Below are positions 28,307 through 36,741 of a stretch of DNA of 64,000 bases, in pieces. The DNA lies in assembly GCF_014280875.1 (NCBI RefSeq), contig NZ_JACLAL010000008.1, positions 104,149 through 168,148 of the forward strand, in the 5' to 3' direction. Under the pieces are notes generated by a model. That model was given only the letters and a program-made list of their open reading frames with translations, had not been told where the DNA came from and did not search any database. The DNA comes from Paenirhizobium daejeonense. GTDB taxonomy: Bacteria; Pseudomonadota; Alphaproteobacteria; Rhizobiales; Rhizobiaceae. A program made the position numbers and the translations under genes. How positions within the stretch are numbered: the first letter of the stretch is position 1; the number at the start of each line of letters is the position of its first letter.

Positions 28307-28766
28307 CAATTTTTCAGCAAAAGTGCATCCGGCCGCAAGCGCCGGAAAGATGTGGGTGATGGGCGATGAGGTGATGAAGCGCGGCAGGCTGGAAGGTACC
28401 GGCTTCAATGTCATCGACGTGGCCGTTCCGCCGGGCAGCGGCACGCCGCCACACAGCCATGCCTCGCCGGAGATCTTTCGCATCCTGCAGGGCACGGTGA
28501 CGATCTGGGCACTGATCGATGGCAAGCCGACCGAGACCGAGGCCGTACCCGGCGACGTGGTAACCATTCCGGCCCATGCGCCACACGCCTATCGTAACGC
28601 CTCGCAGGTGCCGGCGCTGATGATGTCCGTCGTAGACGACCGGATGATGGAATTTTTCGAGGCTGCTGCCAGCCACGAGCCGCCGGCCGGTCCGCCGACA
28701 CCCGAGGCGATCGGTCGCATCATGGCTCTCACCGAGACCTACGGCATCCATATTCTGGCAGCGTGA
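28299..28766 (+). CDS. Cupin-domain protein
   Basis: The 155-residue protein has a single cupin barrel with both motifs: PPHSHASPEIFRILQGTV (His-His-Glu metal ligands) and PGDVVTIPAHAPHAYRN. Such proteins bind a metal and may be small-molecule dioxygenases, isomerases or sensors; the substrate is unknown. GGAGG at 28285-28289 is 9 bases from the ATG at 28299 but only 3 from the ATG at 28293, hence the chosen start. It overlaps the TetR stop. Confidence 0.78.
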   Translation: MNDNFSAKVHPAASAGKMWVMGDEVMKRGRLEGTGFNVIDVAVPPGSGTPPHSHASPEIFRILQGTVTIWALIDGKPTETEAVPGDVVTIPAHAPHAYRNASQVPALMMSVVDDRMMEFFEAAASHEPPAGPPTPEAIGRIMALTETYGIHILAA

Positions 28767-28787
28767 CGTCCCGGATCGTTTTCGACA

Positions 28788-28812
28788 GAAGGCCGGCGGG
28801 CCGCCGGCCTTC
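28788..28812. terminator. Perfect GC-rich hairpin between the cupin gene and the argC remnant
   Basis: Twelve-base arms (GAAGGCCGGCGG and CCGCCGGCCTTC) flank a single G. No clear T-run follows on either strand, so termination efficiency is uncertain, but its position between converging genes fits a terminator. Confidence 0.55.
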
Positions 28813-28817
28813 CGGCA

Positions 28818-28880
28818 GAAAGCATCATGGCCATGTTCTGGACGGCTGCCCCCGAAGCACCCTTGCCGAGATTGTCGAGA
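28818..28880 (-). pseudogene. Duplicated fragment of the argC 3' end
   Basis: These 63 bases match the argC segment 29872-29934 at 58 positions without gaps (counted by eye). In the argC frame they read [16 protein letters not shown] followed by AMMLS where argC has DLMLS. The match stops at the argC stop codon, where TGA is replaced by GGA. It lies 15 bases after the dioxygenase stop. It has no start of its own and is a remnant or a recombination footprint. Confidence 0.8.
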
Positions 28881-28895
28881 GCAGATCTTGTGACC

Positions 28896-29723
28896 TTAGC
28901 CGAACCTGTATCCGGAATAAGGCTTGCCGCGGAATTCACCACGGAAGATGTGCTTGCCGGCGTCGCGACCGGCGGCGCCGGCTGCGACGAACAGGGGTAC
29001 GAGGTGGTCGTGGTCTGGAATGTGGCAGGCCTGTGCGTCCGGGTTCAGTTCCCACGTTGCAAGTCTTGCCGCCCTCTGATCCGGGTCCTCGATTGCTACC
29101 ACATCGCTCAGCCAGTCGTCGAAGCGGATGGCTTGCTGTGTGTGCTCGGGGTTGTCGTGGAAGAACATCCGCATGTTGTGGTAGCTCATGCCGGAGCCGA
29201 CAATCAGCACGCCCTCGTCACGCAGCGGCTCCAGAGCCTTGCCGATTGCCACATGGCTTGGAACGTCGAGCGTGTTCTTGAGCGACATCATCACGACAGG
29301 CACATCGGCATCTGGATAGGCGACCATCAGCGGGATGAATACGCCATGGTCATAGCCGCGCTTGGTATCCTCCGCAGCCGGAATGCCCGCGGCTTCGAGA
29401 AGCTGCTTTGCCCGGTGCGCCACATCGGGAGCGCCCGGAGCAGGGTAGGTGAGTTCATAGGTCTGGGGCGGAAAGCCATAATAATCATAGAGCATGCCGG
29501 GACGGCTGGCCGAGCTCAGGGTCGGCACCGGTTCTCCTTCCCAATGGCCGGACACCATGAGAATGGCTTTCGGCGTGCGGCCGACATCCCTCGGAAGCGA
29601 TTTCAGGAAGTCCGAAAGATCCGCCCACGGCTTCTTGCCGTCCGGTCCCGCCGGAAACTGCATGAAGGGCCAGGGACCGCCGCCATGGGGGATGAAATAG
29701 ACCGGAAAACGGGTGTCGCTCAT
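28896..29723 (-). CDS. 4,5-DOPA-extradiol-dioxygenase-like protein (LigB superfamily)
   Basis: The 275-residue protein matches the class III extradiol dioxygenase family that includes E. coli YgiD. Candidate metal-binding histidines are in YFIPHGGGPWPF, SGHWEGEP, YDHGVFIPL and GSGMSYHN. The enzyme would open catechol-type rings. GAGG six bases before the ATG at 29721-29723 supports this start rather than the upstream in-frame ATG. The gene sits between argC and a second copy of the argC tail, which suggests it arrived at this place by recombination. Confidence 0.85.
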   Translation of the reverse strand: MSDTRFPVYFIPHGGGPWPFMQFPAGPDGKKPWADLSDFLKSLPRDVGRTPKAILMVSGHWEGEPVPTLSSASRPGMLYDYYGFPPQTYELTYPAPGAPDVAHRAKQLLEAAGIPAAEDTKRGYDHGVFIPLMVAYPDADVPVVMMSLKNTLDVPSHVAIGKALEPLRDEGVLIVGSGMSYHNMRMFFHDNPEHTQQAIRFDDWLSDVVAIEDPDQRAARLATWELNPDAQACHIPDHDHLVPLFVAAGAAGRDAGKHIFRGEFRGKPYSGYRFG

Positions 29724-29864
29724 TTCGCGCCTCATCTGTTGATGAAGCGGAATATAGCAACTTGATCAAGGGCAAACGATCCGTCGATCGGACGACGAAT
29801 CGTTCACTCGGAATGAACAATCAAGCTGTCGTTCGTCAATTCTTGAGAACGTTTCTGCCCTGCC

Positions 29865-30797
29865 TCAGGCGGAAAGCATCAGGTCCATGTTCTGAACAGC
29901 TGCCCCGGAAGCACCCTTGCCGAGATTGTCGAGAACCGCGACGAGGTTGACATGCGGGCCGCCCTGCGTGCCGAACACGAAAAGCTTCATCGTGTCCTGA
30001 CCCACCAGTTCCTCGGCGTCTATGCGAGCGAGTTTGGCGCTTTCCTCAAGCGAAACGACGCTGACGATATTCTGCCCGGCATAATGCGCGACAAGGGCTG
30101 CATGGATCGTCTCGATCGTCGTGCCTTCCTTCAGGTCGTCCAGGAAGAGCGGAACCTGCACAATCATACCCTGTGCAAAGCGGCCGACGGAAGGGGAAAA
30201 CAGCGGGGCTCGGTCGAGCAGGCCGTGTGTCTTCATCTCCGGCACGTGCTTGTGCTTGAGGGGCAGGCCGTAGAGGAAATTGTTCGCCGAAATGGCGTCG
30301 GGCCGGCTCTGGTCTTCCATCTGGGCGATCATCTGTTTGCCGCCCCCGGTGTAACCGGAGATCGCGTTGATCGTGACCGGATAGCCATCAGGCAGGATGT
30401 CAGCAGCCCTAAGCGGCCGGATGAGGCCGATTGCACCGGTCGGGTAGCAGCCGGGGTTGGCGACGAAACGGGAGGAGCGGATCTTTTCCGTCTGCGCCTT
30501 GTCCATCTCCGCAAAACCGTAAGCCCAGTCCGGGGCGATACGGAAGGCCGTCGAGGTGTCGATGATCCGGACCTTGTTGTTGCCGGAAACCATCTGCACC
30601 GCTTCCCGCGAAGCATCATCGGGCAGGCAGAGAATGGCGACGTCCGCGCTGTTCAGCATGTCTTCCCGCATCGCCTGATTGCGCCGCTCCGCCTCTGGGA
30701 TGGACAGCAGTTCGACGTCGCGGCGGCCGGCCATGCGGGTGCGGATCTGCAGTCCCGTGGTGCCGTGTTCGCCGTCGATGAAGATCTTCGCTGTCAT
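29865..30797 (-). CDS. argC: N-acetyl-gamma-glutamyl-phosphate reductase, short type
   Basis: ArgC reduces N-acetylglutamyl phosphate with NADPH in arginine synthesis. The 310-residue protein is the short (type 2) form usual in alphaproteobacteria. It starts [14 protein letters not shown], has the catalytic Cys in [14 protein letters not shown], and ends [18 protein letters not shown]. It is 69 bases downstream of the ureohydrolase gene on the same strand. Its last 63 or so bases are repeated 1.05 kb away, beyond the dioxygenase gene. Confidence 0.95.
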   Translation of the reverse strand: MTAKIFIDGEHGTTGLQIRTRMAGRRDVELLSIPEAERRNQAMREDMLNSADVAILCLPDDASREAVQMVSGNNKVRIIDTSTAFRIAPDWAYGFAEMDKAQTEKIRSSRFVANPGCYPTGAIGLIRPLRAADILPDGYPVTINAISGYTGGGKQMIAQMEDQSRPDAISANNFLYGLPLKHKHVPEMKTHGLLDRAPLFSPSVGRFAQGMIVQVPLFLDDLKEGTTIETIHAALVAHYAGQNIVSVVSLEESAKLARIDAEELVGQDTMKLFVFGTQGGPHVNLVAVLDNLGKGASGAAVQNMDLMLSA

Positions 30798-30866
30798 TTT
30801 ATCTTCCCCTGTCAGGAGGTTGGTGGATTTTCCGGAATCTGTTTCGGAGGATGCTGAATCAATATG

Positions 30867-31820
30867 TCAGGTGCGGATTGCGAGCCTTTCGGCATGCAGG
30901 CCGAGCATATACATCGCGACCGTCGCGCCTGCAATGGCGGTGATGTCGGCGTGATCATAGGCCGGAGCAACCTCGACGATATCTGAGCCGCGAATATCGA
31001 GTGGTCCGAGTTTACGCAGGACCGAGAGCATCTTGGCCGAGGAGGGGCCGCCAGCGACCGGCGTACCTGTCCCGGGGGCAAATGCCGGGTCGAGGCAGTC
31101 GATGTCGAAGGTGAGATAGCAGGGCTTCCTGCCGACATGGGCAAGGATGCGGTCGGCGATCGTCTGCGCGCCGAGGTCCTCGACCTCATAGCCGTGCAGG
31201 ATGCGGATGCCGAAATCCTCCGGCGCGTGGGTCCGGATGCCGATCTGGATGGAATGGGTCGGGTCGATCACGCCTTCGCGTACGGCGCGGCAGACGAAGG
31301 AGCCGTGGTCGATCCGCTTGCCGTCGTCGTCCCAGGTATCCTGGTGCGCGTCGAAATGCACGAGTGCCAGCGGTCCATGCTTGGCGGCATGGGCCTTGAG
31401 AAGTGGCCAGGTGACGAAGTGATCGCCGCCAAGGCCGAGCAGATAAGCGCCGGAAGCGATGATCTTAGCGGCCTCTTTCTCGATCAGGCCGGGCGTTTTC
31501 TCGTGATTGCCATAGTCGAGCAGAACGTCGCCATAATCGACAACCGCCATTTTTTCGAAGAGGTCGCGGGAAAACGGATATTGCGGGTCGTTGTCGAAGA
31601 TCGCGGAGGCGCGCCTGATCGCCTGCGGCCCGAAGCGGGCGCCAGGTCGGTTAGAGACGGCCGCGTCGAAGGGGATGCCGAGGACGGCGGCGTCGACATC
31701 CTTCAACGACTTCGAAAATTTGCGGCGCATGAAGGAGAGCGCGCCGGCATAGGTCGGGTCGGTCGCGGCGCCGCGAACGGCTTTGGCAGTAAAAGCGTTG
31801 TCGATCGATTTGCTCGCCAT
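30867..31820 (-). CDS. speB: Agmatinase-family ureohydrolase
   Basis: The 317-residue enzyme belongs to the arginase/agmatinase family and probably releases urea from agmatine to give putrescine. Manganese-ligand motifs are all present: GLGGDHFVTWP, VHFDAHQDTWDD and LTFDIDCLDPAFAPGTGTP. Similar proteins may hydrolyse guanidinobutyrate or other guanidines, so agmatine is the likeliest but not proven substrate. It lies between rpsI and argC on the same strand but after a strong terminator, so it is probably transcribed separately. Confidence 0.88.
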   Translation of the reverse strand: MASKSIDNAFTAKAVRGAATDPTYAGALSFMRRKFSKSLKDVDAAVLGIPFDAAVSNRPGARFGPQAIRRASAIFDNDPQYPFSRDLFEKMAVVDYGDVLLDYGNHEKTPGLIEKEAAKIIASGAYLLGLGGDHFVTWPLLKAHAAKHGPLALVHFDAHQDTWDDDGKRIDHGSFVCRAVREGVIDPTHSIQIGIRTHAPEDFGIRILHGYEVEDLGAQTIADRILAHVGRKPCYLTFDIDCLDPAFAPGTGTPVAGGPSSAKMLSVLRKLGPLDIRGSDIVEVAPAYDHADITAIAGATVAMYMLGLHAERLAIRT

Positions 31821-31914
31821 GTCTCTTGTCTTCGTCTCTTATTTGTAGTCGGCCTGAACATAGGTGATGGTCCGCGTTCCGCAAATCCGAAATGCTGAAG
31901 GATCGCCCCGAAAC

Positions 31915-31943
31915 GAAAAAAGGCGGAGCCGAAGCCCCGCCTT
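31915..31943 (-). terminator. Intrinsic terminator of the rplM-rpsI operon
   Basis: On the minus strand AAGGCGGGGC, a TTCG tetraloop and GCTCCGCCTT form a stem followed by a run of T residues (the A-run at 31915-31921 on the plus strand). Confidence 0.92.
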
Positions 31944-31969
31944 GCATTCCGTTTCCGGATATCCAGCGA

Positions 31970-32437
31970 TTAACGCTTGGAGAACTGGAACGAACGACGG
32001 GCCTTGGCCTTGCCGTACTTCTTGCGTTCGACAACGCGGCTGTCGCGGGTCAGGAAGCCACCCTTCTTCAGGATCGAGCGCAGGCCCGGTTCGAAGTAGG
32101 TGAGAGCCTTGGACAGACCGTGACGAACGGCACCGGCCTGACCGGAAAGACCACCGCCGGTAACGGTAGCGATGATGTCGAACTGACCGGTGCGGGCAGC
32201 AGCGACGATCGGCTGCTGCAGGATCATCTGCAGAACCGGACGGGCGAAGTAGGTCGTGAAGTCACGGCCGTTGACGATGATCTTGCCGGAACCCGGCTTT
32301 ACCCATACACGGGCGACAGCGTTTTTGCGCTTGCCGGTAGCGTAGGAGCGGCCGAGGGAATCGACCTTGCGGACATGCGCCGGAGCGGCGGCCTGCTCGG
32401 TGGTGCCGAGGTCCTTCAGGGAAGAGAGGTCAGCCAT
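31970..32437 (-). CDS. rpsI: 30S ribosomal protein S9
   Basis: S9 is a small-subunit head protein whose C-terminal tail reaches the P-site tRNA. The 155-residue protein has an alphaproteobacterial N-terminal extension, then [22 protein letters not shown] and the basic end [11 protein letters not shown]. It begins 2 bases after the rplM stop, so both are made from one mRNA. A terminator follows. Confidence 0.97.
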   Translation of the reverse strand: MADLSSLKDLGTTEQAAAPAHVRKVDSLGRSYATGKRKNAVARVWVKPGSGKIIVNGRDFTTYFARPVLQMILQQPIVAAARTGQFDIIATVTGGGLSGQAGAVRHGLSKALTYFEPGLRSILKKGGFLTRDSRVVERKKYGKAKARRSFQFSKR

Positions 32438-32439
32438 TA

Positions 32440-32904
32440 TCAGGCGCTCCTTACGTTCTTGCTGTTCAGCTTGGCCACGTCGAGGGCAACCGGCTGCTGG
32501 GCTTCATGGGGATGGTTGGAACCGGCATAAACGCGCAGGTTCTTCATCTGGCGACGGCCGAGCGGGCCACGCGGAACCATGCGTTCGACAGCCTTCTCGA
32601 TGACGCGCTCCGGGAAGCGGCCTTCGATGATCTGGCGAGCCGTGCGCTCCTTGATGCCGCCCGGATAACCGGTGTGCCAGTAGTACTTCTTGTCGGAATA
32701 CTTCTTGCCGGTCAGGGCGACCTTCTCGGCATTGATGACGATGACGTTGTCGCCGTCGTCAACGTGGGGGGTGTATGTGGCCTTGTGCTTGCCGCGCAGG
32801 CGCATGGCAATGAGGGAGGCGAGGCGACCGACAACGAGGCCTTCGGCATCGATGATGATCCACTTCTTCTCCACCTCGGCGGGCTTCTGAACGAAGGTAG
32901 ACAT
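32440..32904 (-). CDS. rplM: 50S ribosomal protein L13
   Basis: L13 is an early-assembling large-subunit protein. The 154-residue protein carries the family segments [35 protein letters not shown] and [21 protein letters not shown]. It is the first gene of the rplM-rpsI operon, with a good sigma-70 promoter about 125 bases upstream. Confidence 0.97.
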   Translation of the reverse strand: MSTFVQKPAEVEKKWIIIDAEGLVVGRLASLIAMRLRGKHKATYTPHVDDGDNVIVINAEKVALTGKKYSDKKYYWHTGYPGGIKERTARQIIEGRFPERVIEKAVERMVPRGPLGRRQMKNLRVYAGSNHPHEAQQPVALDVAKLNSKNVRSA

Positions 32905-33027
32905 GGTGTTATCTTTCCGTTTTGGACCCGTGCACCGTGCGGCGATCGGGCGTTTCTTGTTGCTTGGTTTCGTACATGCGATGCACGAAAAAAGAATGCG
33001 GTCCGGAGGGGCCGCAAACTTGAGCGG

Positions 33028-33056
33028 TGTATAAGCTGCGACCGAATTGCGGTCAA
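33028..33056 (-). promoter_or_regulatory. Sigma-70 promoter of rplM-rpsI
   Basis: On the minus strand TTGACC (33051-33056) and TATACA (33028-33033) are separated by 17 bases, close to consensus. The leader to the rplM start is about 120 bases. Confidence 0.75.
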
Positions 33057-33179
33057 TAGTATCGGATCTTCATGACGTGAAGAAAAGCGAAGCAAAAACA
33101 ATAGCTTGTAATTGTGGTATTATTTTACCTCACATTCGGGCGAGCCTGGCCGCATCGAATCGAGGGTATTTCGGCTCTT

Positions 33180-33608
33180 TCAGCCCTTCGGCGGAATGGA
33201 ATAGGTGGCGGTCGCCTGCGCGATCGGCTCGGAACTTCCATCCTGGGTAAGGATGGCGTCGATGACCGCCAGTCGCTTACCAAGTTTCAGGATGCTGCAT
33301 CTGCAACTGATTGGCTGCGGCTTCGGCAGGCGAAGGAAGTTGATGTTGAGGCTGGTGGTAACGGCGAGTGCCACCGGACCGATATGGGCGAGCACTGCGG
33401 CGTAGGCGCAAACGTCGGAGAGCGCGAACATGGCCGGACCTGAAACCGTGCCGCCGGGTCGCAGATGCCGTTCCGACGGGTCGAAGGTCATCGTCACCGC
33501 TCCGGGCTCCACCGTTGTCACAGTGAACACGCGCCCGTCCGTGTGGATTTGCGGAAAATCTGTTTCCATGAAATGGTTGATTTCCTCGGCGGTCATGATC
33601 GGCTGCAT
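33180..33608 (-). CDS. PaaI-family hotdog thioesterase
   Basis: The 142-residue protein has the hotdog thioesterase pattern: MTFDPSERHLRPGGTVSGPAMFALSDVCAYAAVLAHIG (in pieces) followed by AVTTSLNINFLR. PaaI-type enzymes hydrolyse acyl-CoA thioesters. GGAGG about 11 bases before the ATG at 33606-33608 supports this start; another ATG four codons in is possible. It is divergent from a crotonase-family gene, which makes a role in acyl-CoA metabolism plausible. Confidence 0.85.
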   Translation of the reverse strand: MQPIMTAEEINHFMETDFPQIHTDGRVFTVTTVEPGAVTMTFDPSERHLRPGGTVSGPAMFALSDVCAYAAVLAHIGPVALAVTTSLNINFLRLPKPQPISCRCSILKLGKRLAVIDAILTQDGSSEPIAQATATYSIPPKG

Positions 33609-33716
33609 GTCGGACGGTTCCTCCCTTGGTCCAAGGCTTCGATTTTCGATGGCGAAGCCAGCGGCATTTATGGCAGGCTTCCACGGATATGAAAACGAGA
33701 AGCCCGGGAGGTTGTC

Positions 33717-34547
33717 ATGGCGGAAGTGGTGTCGTTCAAAAAGAATGCAGGCGAGGTGGGAGAGGGGCCGATATTGTCGGCTCTGTCGCACGGCGTGCTG
33801 CGCCTCACACTCCACAATCCGCCCGCCAATGCCCTGTCCATCGCCACCATGGAGGCCCTGACGGGGGCGCTGGAGACGGCGGGCAACGACCCTGAAGTGC
33901 GCGTTATCATCCTTGCCGCGTCAGGCAAGCTGTTCTCCGCCGGTCATGACCTGAAGGAAATGACGGCGCACCGGACGGATCCGGATCGCGGCCGGGCTTT
34001 CTTCGAAAAGACCATGCGGCTCTGCGCCGACCTGATGTTGAAGATCACGCATCTGCCGAAACCCGTGATTGCCGAGGTCGATGGACTTGCGACGGCAGCG
34101 GGCTGCCAACTCGTGGCCTCCTGCGATCTCGCCATCTGCACGGATACGGCGACCTTCTGCACGCCGGGCGTGAATATCGGCCTTTTCTGCTCGACGCCGA
34201 TGGTCGCGGTTAGTCGCGCCGCGCATCGCAAGCAGGCCATGGAGATGCTGCTGACGGGCGAGACCATCGACGCATCCACCGCCAAGGATTTCGGTCTCGT
34301 CAATCGGATCGTGCCCAAGCAGTACCTCGCTCAGGTCGTGGACAAATATGCATCCGTGATCGCGTCCAAGTCACCGCTGATCCTTAAGATCGGCAAGGAA
34401 GCCTTTTATCGCCAGATCGATATGCCTCTGGAGGGAGCCTACGACTATGCGGCGCAGGTCATGGTCGAAAACATGCTTGCACGCGACGCGGCCGAAGGCA
34501 TCGGCGCCTTTCTCAACAAGCGTCATCCGACCTGGACAGGGGAGTAA
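33717..34547 (+). CDS. Enoyl-CoA hydratase/isomerase (crotonase) family protein
   Basis: The 276-residue protein has the crotonase fold, with the oxyanion-hole segments KLFSAGHDLKEM and VDGLATAAGCQLVASCDLAICTD. The C-terminal part (KSPLILKIGKEAFYRQIDMP) is typical of family members. The precise reaction is uncertain because crotonases include hydratases, isomerases and hydrolases. GGGAGG lies 6 bases before the ATG. Confidence 0.87.
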   Translation: MAEVVSFKKNAGEVGEGPILSALSHGVLRLTLHNPPANALSIATMEALTGALETAGNDPEVRVIILAASGKLFSAGHDLKEMTAHRTDPDRGRAFFEKTMRLCADLMLKITHLPKPVIAEVDGLATAAGCQLVASCDLAICTDTATFCTPGVNIGLFCSTPMVAVSRAAHRKQAMEMLLTGETIDASTAKDFGLVNRIVPKQYLAQVVDKYASVIASKSPLILKIGKEAFYRQIDMPLEGAYDYAAQVMVENMLARDAAEGIGAFLNKRHPTWTGE

Positions 34548-34728
34548 TCCCATTCTTGCCGGAGAGTGTTTTCGTCCTCGAATGCATATGGTTGTAACTA
34601 TCAATTATATATCAAAAAGATCACGATACGTACAATTGCAACTATGAGGCGATCCTAATATTGACGAAACCAATAGATGAACATAAATAGAACATATGGA
34701 GAATTTATCAGCGTGGGGAAATGTTCCT
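34548..34728. other. AT-rich intergenic stretch with a direct repeat
   Basis: This region is visibly richer in A and T than its surroundings, especially 34585-34710. It holds two copies of TTGYAACTAT (34592-34601 with T, 34636-34645 with C), 44 bases apart. It must contain the promoter of the VOC gene. The repeat may be a regulator site; this is inference. Confidence 0.4.
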
Positions 34729-35163
34729 GTGACCATTGATCGCCGTATATCGTTGATTACGCTGGGCGTCGCTGATTTGGCGCGCAGCACCGCCTTCTAC
34801 GAAAGGCTGGGGTGGAGCCGTTCGAGTGCTTCACAGGGAGCCATAACCTTCATCCAGCTCAAGGGGATCGTGCTTGCACTCTTTTCGCGAGCCGCTCTCG
34901 CCGAAGATGCGGGAGTGGAGAATACGCCCGTTGGCTTTTCCGGCGTCACGCTCGCCCACAATGTCTCGAACCCCCAGGAAGTCGATGCCGTCGTCGATTT
35001 CGCTATTTCCTGCGGTGCCACGCTAGTCAAAAAGCCTGAAAAGGTCTTCTGGGGTGGTTATTCCGGCTATTTCGCCGATCCCGACGGTCATCTCTGGGAG
35101 GTCGCTCATAATCCATTCGCTCCGCTGGATGAGCAAGGGCATCTCTCGCTGCCGGAACGATGA
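34729..35163 (+). CDS. VOC (glyoxalase/bleomycin resistance) family protein
   Basis: The 144-residue protein shows the betaalphabeta-beta-beta repeats of the vicinal-oxygen-chelate fold. The first half begins ISLITLGVADLARSTAFYERLGW, and the second half ends in GYFADPDGHLWEVAHNP with the metal-ligand Glu. The GTG at 34729 was preferred because GGGGAA lies 8 bases upstream and the fold begins right after it; an ATG at 34696 without a ribosome site is the alternative. The substrate is unknown. Confidence 0.78.
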   Translation: MTIDRRISLITLGVADLARSTAFYERLGWSRSSASQGAITFIQLKGIVLALFSRAALAEDAGVENTPVGFSGVTLAHNVSNPQEVDAVVDFAISCGATLVKKPEKVFWGGYSGYFADPDGHLWEVAHNPFAPLDEQGHLSLPER

Positions 35164-35290
35164 AGCCCTCATTCCTGAACAGATTGTATTTGACCTGTTG
35201 CTGCCAGATCTTCTTAAGGAAGGAGCTTTATACAAGGTGACGGGCGAGGGGATTGTTCGCAAGGCCGTATACGGCCGGGAGGAGATTTCC

Positions 35291-35752
35291 ATGAGACATG
35301 ATACCTATCCCGCAGCCTATCTAGCCGAAATTCTGAATAACGCGAGGACCGTAGCGATTCTTGGCGCGTCGTCCGATAACCGACGTCCCAGTTACTGGAT
35401 TGGCGGTTTTCTGCTCGGCAAGGGCTATCGTGTCTTTCCGATCAATCCCAAATATGCCGGTCAGACCATCTTGGGGCAGCCGGTTTATGCGAGGCTTGCC
35501 GATGTTCCCGTTGCAATCGACATTGTCGATGTTTTCCGTCGGCCTGATCAGTTTGGAATGGTTGTCGAGGAAACCCTGAATCTGCCGGAATTACCGAGTG
35601 CCATATGGGGACAGCTCGGTGTCCGCGACGATAAGGCGGCGCGGCGGGCCGAAGCCGCCGGTATAAAGGTCGTGATGGACCGAGGGCTCGTTACCGAGTA
35701 TCCGCTGGTCTACGAACTCCAGCACACAAGGTTGCCGCGTTCTGCGGCCTGA
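35291..35752 (+). CDS. CoA-binding-domain protein (first of two paralogues)
   Basis: The 153-residue protein is a single CoA-binding Rossmann domain like that of succinyl-CoA synthetase alpha (VAILGASSDNRRPSYWIGGFLL, then VFPINPKYAGQTILGQPVY and IWGQLGVRDDKAARRAEAAG). GGAGGAG precedes the ATG by about 7 bases. Such proteins (YccU type) bind CoA, with no established reaction. A second copy with the same architecture lies 0.5 kb downstream. Confidence 0.85.
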   Translation: MRHDTYPAAYLAEILNNARTVAILGASSDNRRPSYWIGGFLLGKGYRVFPINPKYAGQTILGQPVYARLADVPVAIDIVDVFRRPDQFGMVVEETLNLPELPSAIWGQLGVRDDKAARRAEAAGIKVVMDRGLVTEYPLVYELQHTRLPRSAA

Positions 35753-35792
35753 AAGGGGAGCCAATACAGAAGCGCCGCTGCGCGGGCTCTGA

Positions 35793-36128
35793 TCAGAAAC
35801 GAATCCACGGACGCCGGAACATGGAGTTTTCGTTGTCGTCAATCGGTTTGCAGGCCAGAACCGGGCAGCGCGGATTGTCGCGCGTTGGGACATACGCGCG
35901 TTCAGCGTAGTCCTGTTGGTCGCATTGGCTGTTGTCGTGCACGTAACGGTCGTAAAGAGTCATTCCAGCCACGCGCTTGGACGGATAGCGAAGGATGACC
36001 GCGCCTTGGCTCAATATGGCTGCGCGGGCCGCCTCGCATGTCATCGAAGGTGAGTTGTAGCGCGAAATTGCCAGCGCGGGCGATGAGGCGACGGTTGCGG
36101 CGACGGCCAATAAAACAAGCTTTTTCAT
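35793..36128 (-). CDS. Secreted hypothetical protein with conserved cysteines
   Basis: The 111-residue protein has a clear signal peptide (MKKLVLLAVAATVASSPALA). The mature part is SRYNSPSMTCEAARAAILSQ followed by GAVILRYPSKRVAGMTLYDRYV, with further cysteines in NSQCDQQDY, NPRCPVLAC. Four cysteines after export suggest disulfides in the periplasm. I recall similar proteins in rhizobia without function. It is antisense to, and between, two CoA-binding paralogues. Confidence 0.75.
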   Translation of the reverse strand: MKKLVLLAVAATVASSPALAISRYNSPSMTCEAARAAILSQGAVILRYPSKRVAGMTLYDRYVHDNSQCDQQDYAERAYVPTRDNPRCPVLACKPIDDNENSMFRRPWIRF

Positions 36129-36281
36129 CGATATGTCTCTCTTTGTTCCGGAGCGAGCGGGGGCGAATGAACGCGGCTCTCGCTCTTCCATCCCTTGTTG
36201 TTGGCTGGGCAAGTCCCATTTATCTCCTAGCTATAAAACGATAGCACATTCCGCCTGAAATCGCCACGAATGAGGATGTCG

Positions 36282-36716
36282 ATGATCATGGACCACGACC
36301 GCTATGACGATGCTTATCTCACTGAGATCCTGCAGGGTACGAGAACAATAGCTCTTGTCGGCGCCTCGCCGAAGCCCGACCGGCCGAGTTACGGCGTTAT
36401 GCGATTTTTGTTGTCCAGTGGTTATAAGGTGATCCCCGTCAACCCGGGACAGGCCGGAAAAGAAATCCTTGGCCAAAATACCGTGGCGCAACTGGCCGAT
36501 ATCGGCGAACCGATCGATATGATCGATGTTTTCCGCGCCTCCGAATATCTGGGCGAGGTGGTCGACGATGCGTTGGCGCTGGAAACTCGCCCGAAAGTGA
36601 TCTGGTCTCAACTCGGTGTCAGGGACGACAGCGCGGCGGCAAGGGCGGAAGCGGCCGGGATCAAGGTTGTCATGAACCATTGCCCGGCCATCGAGATTCC
36701 GCGCCTCGGCCTTTGA
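36282..36716 (+). CDS. CoA-binding-domain protein (second of two paralogues)
   Basis: The 144-residue protein is one CoA-binding Rossmann domain (TIALVGASPKPDRPSYGVMRFL, VIPVNPGQAGKEILGQ, VIWSQLGVRDDSAAARAEAAG). Several in-frame ATGs lie close together (36270, 36276, 36282, 36288); GAGG at 36272-36275 best serves 36282. It shares architecture and many residues with the gene at 35291-35752, so an old duplication is likely. Confidence 0.85.
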   Translation: MIMDHDRYDDAYLTEILQGTRTIALVGASPKPDRPSYGVMRFLLSSGYKVIPVNPGQAGKEILGQNTVAQLADIGEPIDMIDVFRASEYLGEVVDDALALETRPKVIWSQLGVRDDSAAARAEAAGIKVVMNHCPAIEIPRLGL

Positions 36717-36741
36717 GAAAGACCGGGACGCGCTGAGCGTC

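Noticed and set aside
28739-28942. 67-codon frame containing the argC-like tail
   Set aside because: It begins inside the dioxygenase gene in another frame and reads through the lost argC stop; it is a remnant, not a gene.
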